Positions 26,834-34,838 of a stretch of DNA of 64,000 nucleotides are shown here, one piece after another. Origin of the DNA: Bog-473 sp963725895 (GTDB lineage: Bacteria; Actinomycetota; Acidimicrobiia; Acidimicrobiales; RAAP-2). Below the pieces are notes generated by a model that saw only the letters and a list, made by a program, of their open reading frames with translations, did no database searches and was not told where the DNA came from. The stretch is from NCBI GenBank assembly GCA_963725895.1, contig CAVSAJ010000001.1, positions 558,001 to 622,000 on the forward strand, written 5' to 3'. How positions within the stretch are numbered: the stretch's first letter is position 1; each line of letters opens with the position of its first letter. The translations under genes and the position numbers were made by a program.

Positions 26834-28055
26834 TCAGGAAGGGCGGGTGGCGTCCAGTTCCCCGCGGTGCCCCGGCTCGCCGTCGGGGCCCTGCCCGTCT
26901 CGCTCCTCGGGCTGGGGGACGTGGCCGTGCGCACCCCCGTGCTCGCGCTCGTCGATCGGCCAGGCCACGACGGGGCCCTGGACGCTCAGCCCCACCCTGG
27001 CGCCGGCCAGCAACGGGATGCCTCCAGACACCCGGACGATCAGCTCGGGCAGCTGGTCCGCGTCCGGGCGTACCCGGACCACCGCGTCGTGCCCGAAGTA
27101 CTGGTAGCTCTCCACCGTGGCCGCCACGGGCGCCGCGGGCGCCGAGCGCACCGAGGTCGCCGAGGTCGCCGAGGTCGCCGAGGTCGCCGATGACGAGCTG
27201 TTCGGGCCGGACGAGGACGTGCGCGGGCCCGCCGGCCTCCCCAGCCGGCCAGCCCTCGACCGCCAGCGCGCCGAGCGGCGTGTCCGCCGCCATGGCTCCG
27301 GCAGGTCCCGCACCGGCGGCCGCCACCGGTGCGTGCAGGACGTTGGACTCGCCGAGGAAGCGGGCCAGGGCGGGATCGAGCGGGTGGCGGTAGATACCGG
27401 CAGGCGTGTCGAGCTGGGCGATGACGCCGTGGCGCAGCACGGCCACCTGGTCCGCCATGGAGAGCGCCTCGTCCTGGTCGTGCGTGACCAGGATCGACGT
27501 CGTCCCGGCCTGGCGCAACACGTCGTGGACCTCGGCCCGCACGCTGGCGCGCAGGCTCGCATCGAGCGACGAGAACGGCTCGTCGAGCAGCACGATCTCG
27601 GGGTCGGTGGCCAGCGCGCGGGCGAGCGCGACGCGCTGTTGCTGGCCACCCGAGAGCTGGTGGGGATAGCGGCGCTGCAGCCCCGAGAGGCCGACCATGT
27701 CGAGCAGTTCGAGCACGCGGGCGCGCCGGTCTGGTCCCCGGCGCAAACCGAACGCAACGTTGCGGCCGACCGAGAGGTGCGGGAACAGCGCGCCCTCCTG
27801 GGGGACGTAGCCGATACGCCGGTGCTCACTCGGGACGAAGACGCGGCGCCCGTCGACCACCTCGTCGCCGAGGACGACCTCGCCGCGGTCGAGGCGCTCG
27901 AACCCCGCAATGATGCGCAGGAGCGTGGTCTTCCCGCTTCCCGACGCGCCCAAGATCCCCGTGAAGCTGCCCGCCGGGATGTACAAGTCGACGCCGTCGA
28001 GCACCCGCAGGTCTCCGAACGACTTGCGCACGCCTCGCACGGCGACGTCCTTCAT
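26834..28055 (-). CDS. Fe(III) ABC transporter ATP-binding protein, frameshifted near the C-terminus
   Basis: ATPase of an Fe(III)-type importer (FbpC/AfuC-like). It has Walker A GASGSGKTT, signature LSGGQQQRVALARAL, Walker B VLLDEPFSSLD and switch His VTHDQDEA. After about residue 290 the frame breaks near 27,110-27,150. The C-terminal TOBE-like part (VESYQYFGHDAVVRVRP, PLLAGARVGLSVQGPV) is read from another frame and ends at 26834. The break lies beside four perfect copies of a 9-bp repeat (27151-27186) that encodes Gly-Asp-Leu units. Whether it is real or a sequencing slip is open. The start overlaps the permease stop region. Confidence 0.85.
27151..27186. repeat. 9-bp tandem repeat, four copies
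   Basis: Four perfect head-to-tail copies of CCGAGGTCG inside the ABC ATPase gene, read on the - strand as repeated Gly-Asp-Leu between the ATPase and TOBE domains. In-frame repeats like this can change copy number by slippage. The frameshift of the gene lies within about 45 bases. Confidence 0.85.
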
Positions 28056-29785
28056 CACGCAATTGTGCCCGCTTGGACGCGCACCGCTCCCACGGCCTGG
28101 GGACCGGTACCGGCGACACTCGGCGTCCGTGCCGGGAGCCGGTCGAACCACCGCCCCAGCACGTAGCTGGGGATGGCCGCGATGAGCAACATCATCCCCG
28201 CATAGGGCGCCGCCGCGCCGTAGCTGAGATTGGTCTGCTGGGCCCAGAAACCCGTGGCGAGCGTGTCGAGACCCGTCGGGATGAGCATGAGGGTCACGGT
28301 GAGCTCGGTTGCGGTCTCGAGGAAGACCAGGCAGAACGCGGCGGCCAGGCCCGGGCCGATGAGCGGCAGGGTGACGCGCCAGAAGACCGACCGCTTCGTC
28401 ACCCCGAGCGACTGCCCCACCTCCTCGAGCCCGATCGGCGCCCGGGCGACGGCCGCGCGCACCGACACCACGGCCATGGGGAAGAACATCACCGCGTAGA
28501 TCACGACCAAGAGCGGCGTGGTCTGGTACCAGCGCCCGCCGAGGAAGTGGTTGGTCACGTATGCCGCGGTGAGCCCGAGCACGACGGCGGGCACGGCGAG
28601 GATGAGCATGGATGTGCGTTCGAGGAGCCGGATCACAGGACCGGGGTGGCGCACCGACAACAGGGCGACCGGCAGCGCGCCCAGCGTGGCGACGAGGCCC
28701 GCGGTGGCGGCCAGGCCGAAGGTGGTGAGGGTGGCGCCCCAGATCGACACGCTGGGCACCGTCGAGGTGCCGCCCTCGATGATCAGGTACACGATCGCAC
28801 CGACGGGGACACCGAGGGCGAGGACGACCACGGCCGCCACGCCGGCCAGCGCGGGGACCGTGGCGCGGCCGAGGCGCCGCGGCCGTACGACGCGCGCCGC
28901 GCCAGAACCAACCCGGGCGCCACGTCCTTTGCCGCGCGCGGCGCCCTCGCCGATGAGAAGGATGGCGCCGAAGAGGACGAGGATCAGCGAGAACGCGCAA
29001 CCCGCCGCCGTGTTGAAGCCGACGGTGAACTCGGTGTACGCCTCGGTGGTCAGCGTGTTGAAGCCGAGGATCTCGAACGCCCCGAACTCGGCCAGGCAGA
29101 CGAGCGCCACGAGCACCGAGCCGCCCAGGATCGCCAGCCTCGCCTGCCCGACGGTCACTTTCCAGAAGGTGTGCAGCGGACCGAGTCCGAGACTGCGGGC
29201 CACCTCCTCTTGAGCAGGGTCGGCATTGCGCAGATTGGCCGCCACGGGCAGGAAGACGAGTGGGTAGACGGCGAGCGTCATGACCAGCACGGCCGCCCAG
29301 AAGCCGCCGAAGGCCGGGAAGATGGCGCGCCACCCGAAGCTGACCACGAAGTCGGGGATCCCGAGCGGGATGACCACGAGGACGGCCCAGACGCGGCGCC
29401 CCGGGAGCGCGGTGCGCTCGACGAACCAGGCCAACAGCGTGCCCAGCGCGGCGCAGAACACGGTCACGACGACGGTGAGGCTGACGGTGTTGCGCACCAG
29501 CTCGGCCGTCAGGCTGCGAAAGAGCAGGGGCTGCAGCGTCGACCACCCCGTCTGGAAGGCCTGCACCACCAAGAAGATGATCGGGGTGAGGACCGCCAGC
29601 GCGACCACGGCGGCCAGCGCCACGAGGAGCGGCGGGCCGGCCCGGTGATGCCCCGGCAGGCGGTGGTGATGGAGGTGGTGGTGCAGCCGGTCGCGCTGGT
29701 GGTGCCAACGGCCGTGACCGTTCGGGGAATGCCGTCCGCCGCCTCGGTGGCCATGGTGGTACTTGGACGGAGCGGCCGTGTTCAT
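28055..29785 (-). CDS. Fe(III) ABC transporter permease with His-rich N-terminus
   Basis: A 576-residue fused permease of the FbpB/ThiP type, with two membrane halves. Each half carries an EAA loop that contacts the ATPase: EEVARSLGLGPLHTFWKVTVG (about residue 205) and EEVGQSLGVTKRSVFWRVTLP (about residue 470), the first of these seen as its core SLGLGPLHTFWKV. About twelve hydrophobic helices are visible. Unusually, residues 10-49 contain about 15 histidines in HH and HHH clusters (for example LHHHLHHHRLPGHH) before the first helix, possibly a cytoplasmic metal-binding tail. The stop abuts the ATPase start; the binding-protein gene lies 18 bases upstream. Confidence 0.9.
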   Translation of the reverse strand: MNTAAPSKYHHGHRGGGRHSPNGHGRWHHQRDRLHHHLHHHRLPGHHRAGPPLLVALAAVVALAVLTPIIFLVVQAFQTGWSTLQPLLFRSLTAELVRNTVSLTVVVTVFCAALGTLLAWFVERTALPGRRVWAVLVVIPLGIPDFVVSFGWRAIFPAFGGFWAAVLVMTLAVYPLVFLPVAANLRNADPAQEEVARSLGLGPLHTFWKVTVGQARLAILGGSVLVALVCLAEFGAFEILGFNTLTTEAYTEFTVGFNTAAGCAFSLILVLFGAILLIGEGAARGKGRGARVGSGAARVVRPRRLGRATVPALAGVAAVVVLALGVPVGAIVYLIIEGGTSTVPSVSIWGATLTTFGLAATAGLVATLGALPVALLSVRHPGPVIRLLERTSMLILAVPAVVLGLTAAYVTNHFLGGRWYQTTPLLVVIYAVMFFPMAVVSVRAAVARAPIGLEEVGQSLGVTKRSVFWRVTLPLIGPGLAAAFCLVFLETATELTVTLMLIPTGLDTLATGFWAQQTNLSYGAAAPYAGMMLLIAAIPSYVLGRWFDRLPARTPSVAGTGPQAVGAVRVQAGTIA

Positions 29786-29803
29786 CTCACCGCTCTCCCG
29801 GGC

Positions 29804-30841
29804 TCACAGCAGCTGCGCCTCTTGGAGGAGCTTGATCGCCTCGGCACCCGTGCCCAGCTGGGCGATGGTGATCGGATTGGGCTGGAGGTCCTTGAACGGC
29901 GTCTCGGGCTGGGCCGTCCTCACCCCCGAGGCGATGGGGTACTCGAAGCTGTCGCTGTGGGCGATGATCTGCTGGCCCTGGGCCGAGGTGAAGAAGGCCA
30001 CCAAGCGTTGTGCCTCGGCCTGGTTCGGCGAGGAGCGCAGCACGGCGGCGCCCGAGACGTCGACGACGTAGCCGACGTCGTGCGGCGCGAAGTAGGCGAT
30101 GGCCGAGTGCATGTTGGACGCCCCGACCTCGGCCCGCTCGCGGTACCAGTAGTACTGGTTGACGATGCCGAGGGCGACCTGGCCCCGGTTGACCTCGTCC
30201 GTGATGGTCTCGTTGTCTGGATACTGGTGGCTTCCCGCGTTGGCCTTCAGCGCCTCGAGCCATCGGAGTGCGGCGGCGTTGCCGTAGGTGCGCGCCACCG
30301 AGGTGACGATGGGCTGGAAGTCGGTCTCCCCGCCCGCGATGGCGATCTTGCCCTTCCACTGCGGCTCGGCCAGCTGCATGGCCGACGTCGGCAACTGGCT
30401 CGCCTTGATCAGCGACGTGTTGTACACGATGACGCTCACCCGGGCCGAGACCCCGGCCCACTGGCCGTTCGGCGAGTCGTACTTCGATGGCGTCTGCGCC
30501 AGCGTCGACGACGTGATCGGGGCCAGCAGGTGCTTGGAGGCCAGGTACTGGAGGGGCGGCGAGTTCTCGGTGAAGAACACGTCGGCGGGCGAATGGCCGC
30601 CTTCGCTCACGATCTGGTTGGCCAGGACGTCCTCGTCGTCGAAGCGGACGTTGACCGTGATCCCCGTCTTCTTCTCGAAGGCGTTCACGAGCTCTTGTGT
30701 CGTCTGCACGTGCTGACCGCTGTAGAGGGTGAGGGCCGCGCCGGACGCGCCGGCCGGTGTCGCGGCGGCCGTGCCCGCCACCGCCAGACCGGCCGCGAGG
30801 CACAGCGCCACGGCCGATCCCCGCCATCCGCTCTTCGACAC
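29804..30841 (-). CDS. Fe(III) ABC transporter substrate-binding protein
   Basis: A 345-residue periplasmic-type binding protein (FbpA/AfuA family). It has a Sec signal (ALCLAAGLAVAGTAAATPAGA) without a convincing lipobox, then LTLYSGQHVQTTQELVNAFEKKTGI, ADVFFTENSPPLQYLA, and the GIVNQYYWYRERAEVG segment. The tyrosine pair in NQYYWY is a likely ferric ligand, as in FbpA. The GTG start has an AAGGGAG ribosome site. It is the first gene of the importer operon, and a tandem iron-box-like operator lies 25 bases upstream. Iron specificity is inferred from the family and operator. Confidence 0.88.
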   Translation of the reverse strand: MSKSGWRGSAVALCLAAGLAVAGTAAATPAGASGAALTLYSGQHVQTTQELVNAFEKKTGITVNVRFDDEDVLANQIVSEGGHSPADVFFTENSPPLQYLASKHLLAPITSSTLAQTPSKYDSPNGQWAGVSARVSVIVYNTSLIKASQLPTSAMQLAEPQWKGKIAIAGGETDFQPIVTSVARTYGNAAALRWLEALKANAGSHQYPDNETITDEVNRGQVALGIVNQYYWYRERAEVGASNMHSAIAYFAPHDVGYVVDVSGAAVLRSSPNQAEAQRLVAFFTSAQGQQIIAHSDSFEYPIASGVRTAQPETPFKDLQPNPITIAQLGTGAEAIKLLQEAQLL

Positions 30842-30865
30842 CCGTCGTCTCCCTTCGAGTGAATC

Positions 30866-30895
30866 TTAGGGGGACCTAACTTTAGGGGGACCTCA
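30866..30895 (-). promoter_or_regulatory. Tandem iron-box-like operator
   Basis: Two direct copies, 16 bases apart, of TTAGGGGGACCTAA (30866-30879) and TTAGGGGGACCTCA (30882-30895). Read on the - strand, the first is TTAGGTCCCCCTAA, with the TTAGG...CCTAA arms of a DtxR/IdeR box. They lie about 25 bases before the start of the iron-importer operon, the right place for iron-dependent repression. The central bases differ from the IdeR consensus, so the regulator is inferred. Confidence 0.55.
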
Positions 30896-30947
30896 GATAG
30901 CAGTCAAGAGCGCCCTACCCCGGGTGCACGCGTGCCCCTCCCCGCCG

Positions 30948-31029
30948 CCGGGTCCGGCGGAACGATCCCGCCCTCAGGGGCGAGCCGGCCGGGTCCGGCG
31001 GAACGACCCCGCCCTCAGGGCAGAGCCGG
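30948..31029. repeat. 41-bp direct repeat, two copies
   Basis: Two adjacent copies with a period of 41 bases (30948-30988 and 30989-31029), differing at a few positions, each starting CCGGGTCCGGCGGAACGA. Each contains a GGCGG...CCGCC inverted pair. The second copy includes the thiG stop codon, so the repeat may act as the 3' end structure of thiG or reflect slippage. Confidence 0.75.
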
Positions 31030-31819
31030 CGGGCCGAAGTCGAGGCGGCCCTCCAAAGGACTCGACGGTTCGGCGTGGAAACGCACCGGGATGCGGCCGG
31101 CGCGGCGCGCCTCGAAGCCCGCCTCCACGGCCAGCCGCATGGCGCGGGCCATGGCGACGGGATCGTGCGAGCGGTTGACCGAGGTCGCGACGAGCACGGC
31201 GTCGCAGCCGAGCTCCATGGCCAAGGCCGCGTCGGACGCCGTGCCGATACCCGCGTCGAGGATGACCGGCACGTCGACCGCCTCGCGCAGCAGCGCAATG
31301 TTGTGCGGATTGCGAATGCCCAGCCCGCTGCCGATGGGCGACCCCAGCGGCATGACGGCCGCGCACCCGACCTGTTGCAGCCGCAAGGCCAGGACCGGGT
31401 CGTCGGTCGTATACGGCAGCACGACGAAGCCGTCCTCGGCCAGCTGCTCGGCCGCGCTCAGCAACTCGACTGCGTCGGGCAACTGCGCGCGGTCGTCGTT
31501 GACCACCTCGAGCTTCACCCACTCGGTCCCGAATGCCTCGCGCGCGAGCTTCGCCGTCAAGACGGCCTCCGACGCAGTCGCGCAACCGGCCGTGTTGGGC
31601 AGGACGCGCAACCCGAGCTCGTCGAGCAAGGACAACAGCGCGCCCTTGGTCGACGCCTCGACACGCCGGACGGCCACCGTGGCCATCGCGGTCCGTGACT
31701 CCCGCAGGGCGCGCGCGAGCGCATCGAGGCTCGTCATGCCACCCGTTCCGAGGAGCAGGCGCGACCCGAACTCCTCACCGGCGATGCGCAGTGGCGCGCT
31801 CGGGGTCGTCGGCGCTCAC
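31015..31819 (-). CDS. thiG: Thiazole synthase ThiG, frameshifted near the N-terminus
   Basis: ThiG builds the thiazole ring of thiamine from deoxyxylulose phosphate, ThiS-thiocarboxylate and dehydroglycine/iminoglycine. From 31737 the frame encodes 240 clean residues: VRRVEASTKGALLSLLDELG, VLPNTAGCATASEAVLTA, VMPLGSPIGSGLGIRNPHNI and VILDAGIGTASDAALAMELG. The missing N-terminus is found just upstream in the same frame (PLRIAGEEFGSRLLLGTGG), but it lacks a start there. A GTG at 31819 in another frame (MSADDPERA) would supply it, implying a frameshift near 31,785. thiS, thiO and thiE are not adjacent. thiD is divergent, 40 bases away. Confidence 0.9.
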
Positions 31820-31858
31820 CCGAACGACCCTACCTCGGTGCCCGCCTATGGTGGCCCG

Positions 31859-32677
31859 GTGCCGGACGAGACCCCCCCGGCGGCGCTGACCATCGCCGGA
31901 TCGGACTCGGGGGGCGGCGCGGGCGTGCAGGCCGACCTGAAGACCTTCGCGGCGCTCCGCGTGTACGGCACCTGCGCGCTGACCGCGGTCACCGCCCAGA
32001 ACACCGCCGAGGTGCGCGGCGTCGTCGCGCTCGAACCGGCCTTCGTCCGCCAGCAGGTCGAGACCGTGCTCGACGACTTCGCCGTGCGCAGCGTGAAGAC
32101 GGGGATGCTGGCTACCGCACCCATCGTGGCCGAGGTGGCCGCCTTGGCGGCTGCGGGGCACCTGCCCAACCTCGTCGTCGACCCCGTGCTCGTGTCGTCG
32201 ACCGGACACCGGCTCGTCGAGCCCGAGGGGATCGAGGCCTACCTCGAGTTGCTGGTGCCCCATGCGCTCGTGGTGACGCCCAACCTGCGCGAGGCCGCGA
32301 TCCTCGGTGAGACCGACGTCGAGGGCCTCGGCGATGTCGCGGCACGCGTGGCCGTCGCCGAGCGACTGGGGGCCCGGGGCGCCCGCTACGTCGTGGTGAA
32401 GGGCGGCCATCTGCGCGAGTCGGCCGACGACATCGTGGCCGGACCCGACGGTGTCGTCGTGCTGCCCGGTCCTCGCGTGCCCACCAGCAACGACCATGGC
32501 ACCGGGTGCTCGCTCTCCGCTGCGGTGGTCGCGCATCTCGCCCGGGGTGCCGCCGTCGACGACGCCATCGTCGAGGCGAAGGCGTTCGTCGCCGGGGCGC
32601 TCGCCGGAGGCGCTGGCTGGCGCCTCGGAGCCGGGCACGGCCCCCTCGACCATTTCGGGTGGTCGGGGCGGCCGTAG
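31859..32677 (+). CDS. thiD: Hydroxymethylpyrimidine (phosphate) kinase ThiD
   Basis: ThiD phosphorylates HMP and HMP-phosphate for thiamine synthesis. The 272-residue protein has TIAGSDSGGGAGVQADLKTF at the N-terminus, YGTCALTAVTAQNT, VKTGMLATAPIVAEVA, VVDPVLVSSTGHRL, TPNLREAAIL, and the ribokinase-type anion hole with catalytic Asp in SNDHGTGCSLSAA. I chose the GTG at 31859, since the preceding ATG at 31849 is out of frame. It is divergent from thiG, so the 40-base gap must hold both promoters; no TPP riboswitch could be recognised there. Confidence 0.93.
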   Translation: MPDETPPAALTIAGSDSGGGAGVQADLKTFAALRVYGTCALTAVTAQNTAEVRGVVALEPAFVRQQVETVLDDFAVRSVKTGMLATAPIVAEVAALAAAGHLPNLVVDPVLVSSTGHRLVEPEGIEAYLELLVPHALVVTPNLREAAILGETDVEGLGDVAARVAVAERLGARGARYVVVKGGHLRESADDIVAGPDGVVVLPGPRVPTSNDHGTGCSLSAAVVAHLARGAAVDDAIVEAKAFVAGALAGGAGWRLGAGHGPLDHFGWSGRP

Positions 32678-32689
32678 GCTGGCACGCGC

Positions 32690-33338
32690 ATGACGCTGCA
32701 CGACACCGGCACCGAGCTCGCCGGCGAGGGAGCCGCTCCCCCGCGGCCCCAGCGCCCGGCCAAACCCGGTGGGATCTCCATCCGGCCGGCGATGGTCGTC
32801 CTCGGCCTGGCGGTGCTCATCCTCGTCGTGTTCGTCACCATCGGGATCGTGACCTCGCAGGCGCCGCAGCCGGTCAAGACGTCCGGCGCCCCGAGTGCCG
32901 TGCCCGGCACGCCGCTGCGGGCGCAAGAAGCGGCCGGCCTGCTCTCGCCGATCATCGTCGCGGGCGAGCCCCCGACGAACATCCTCAACGCCGTGTCCGT
33001 CCCGGTGGGCTCGGTCCGGATCTCGCACCTGAACAACGCGGCGGGGTCGGGCCAGTACGACGCCCAGGTGACCTTCCGCTCGGAGGACTCCCAAGCGGCC
33101 CTCCTCACTTTCTACGCCGCCGACATGAAGGAACAAGGCTGGCAGGTCTTCGACAAGGGCCCTGCCGCCAACGATCCCGGCGCGCTCGAGGTGCTCGGGA
33201 AGCTCGCGGGCACCGATGGCTACTACTGGCAGATGGGGGCGACGATCCCGCCCACCACCTTCGGCCAGCGGCGCGCCGGCCGCGGGGTGGACGAACTTCA
33301 CCGTGCGCCTGTTCCAGCAGAGCGACGACGAGAGCTGA
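32690..33338 (+). CDS. Unknown membrane-anchored protein, frameshifted at the C-terminus
   Basis: Not recognised. Residues 1-35 are polar. One membrane helix follows (AMVVLGLAVLILVVFVTIGI, about residues 36-55), then an extracytoplasmic part with VGSVRISHLNNAAGSGQYDAQ, FYAADMKEQGWQVF and GTDGYYWQMGATIPP. The frame then breaks near 33,275, and the other frame gives the sensible ending WTNFTVRLFQQSDDES with a stop at 33338. A one-base insertion explains it. The extracytoplasmic part resembles small secreted proteins of unknown role in actinobacteria. It begins 12 bases after thiD and may be co-transcribed. Confidence 0.55.
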
Positions 33339-33362
33339 GCCGGCCTGCGATGGGCCGGCTCG

Positions 33363-34743
33363 TCAGCGCGCGACGAGCTGCCGGTCCGCCACCCTCGGCA
33401 CGTCGGACTCCAACAGCTCCGGGGGCTGGGTCGGTTCGGCCAGCAGGTAGGCCCAGACGAAGAAGTTGATCGGGTACAAGAGGTAGCCGATCGCGCGAGT
33501 TGGGCGCCAAGAGGATCAGCACCGCCATGACGATGCCGGCGAGCACGCAGACCTCGGACACGGTGCGCGGCGTGTGCCGGTAGAGGTGGCGGACCAGGAG
33601 CACGGCCAGCACGATCCCGACCGAGACCGGCAGCGCGCGGCTCAGCGAGGGGAACGCGCTGACCAGCACGTGTCCGGGTAACGCACTCGCCGCCGTCGAG
33701 GGGATCGCGCTCAGACCGAGCGGGAAGAGCACGACGTCGTCGACGAGGGCGAAGGGGCCGCGCAGCACGAAGGGAAAGATGGCCGGCACCGCCACCACGA
33801 GCATGCCGGCGAGCATGGTGAGCGGGCGTCGCTCGCCCTTGCGGTCCCGGGCCGCGAACAACGCGAGGGCGGCCAGGGGCCAGGCCGTGAACTTCATCGC
33901 CGACGCGATGCCAAAGACGACGCCGGACGCGAAGGGTCGGCGGCGCTGGGCGAGCACCACCGCCAGCAACAAGCAGGCCGCGACCGGGATGTCGTCACCC
34001 CCCGTCGCCAGCGGCAAGGAGGCCAAGGGAAGGATGACGAGGGCCTGGAGCGCGCGGATCTTGCGGCGTCCGTTGGCACGGCACAGGTACAGGGCGACCG
34101 CGGTCACCGCCAGGGTGGTCAAACAGAAGAAGATGCGGGCGTCGCTCAGCCCGTTGTTGGGCCAGATGTCGCTCGGGATGCCCATGAGCGCCATCACCGG
34201 GAGATAGGGCAGGAAGCCGGCGTAGTCGGGCTCGCCGGGCGCGTGGTACTTCACCGGATGCGGGAGTCGCTTCAGATCGTGATAGGGCTCCTCGCCCCGC
34301 ACCAGGTCCTGGCCGCCGACCTCGACGGTGACCACCTCGGGCTGCTGGTGCGACCCCGCGACCCCGTCGAAGCGCCAGAGGATCTCGAAGCCCAGCGGAA
34401 TGGCGAGCGCACCGGCGAAGACACAGACGGCAACCGCGATGCGGGCGAACCAGGCCCGCTTGTGCTGGCGTTCGCTGAGCGCGTGATCCGGTTGGCGGCG
34501 GCGTGTGCGGGCGACCATCCAGGCCACGATCCCCGAGGCCAGCGCGCCGAACACGAAAGGCGACAGCGCCATGCGGCCCCAGACCTGGTACAGCCCGTTG
34601 GTCGACGTGTAGATGGTCAACAACGCGAACAGCGCGCTGCCTCCGTACAGCAGCGCGTCACCCGTCTCGGGCGAGATCCGTTTGATCTTCTCGAACGCGC
34701 GACGAGACACGTCGCCGGCACCAGTGGCCCACATCGGGTTCAT
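33363..34743 (-). CDS. Polytopic membrane protein, GT87/DUF2029-like, frameshifted at the C-terminus
   Basis: Integral membrane protein of about 460 residues with ten or more hydrophobic helices. An extracytoplasmic loop carries GGQDLVRGEEPYHDLKRLP, and later ATGGDDIPVAACLLLAVVLAQRRR and SAMKFTAWPLAALALFA appear. This layout resembles polyprenol-phosphate mannosyltransferases (GT87), where a loop Asp/Glu acts in catalysis; the substrate is unknown. The frame breaks at LLAPNSR near 33,495. The other frame continues IGYLLYPINFFVWAYLLAEP and stops at 33363, which looks native. The start is ATG 34743 or GTG 34794; neither has a good ribosome site. Confidence 0.6.
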
Positions 34744-34838
34744 GGTCGAAGACAAGGTCGCATGGTGGGAATCGGTGTCGAAAGCCTCGCACACACGCGG
34801 GACACGGGAGGGAACCCCTCTTGGATCCTACGGGTCGC

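Noticed and set aside
26805..29708. A 967-residue ORF on the - strand
   Set aside because: It joins an out-of-frame reading of the permease gene to the real ATPase gene; the ATPase starts at 28055.
31820..31858. TPP riboswitch between thiG and thiD
   Set aside because: The gap is only about 40 bases and lacks the conserved TPP core (CUGAGA and ACCUGAU).
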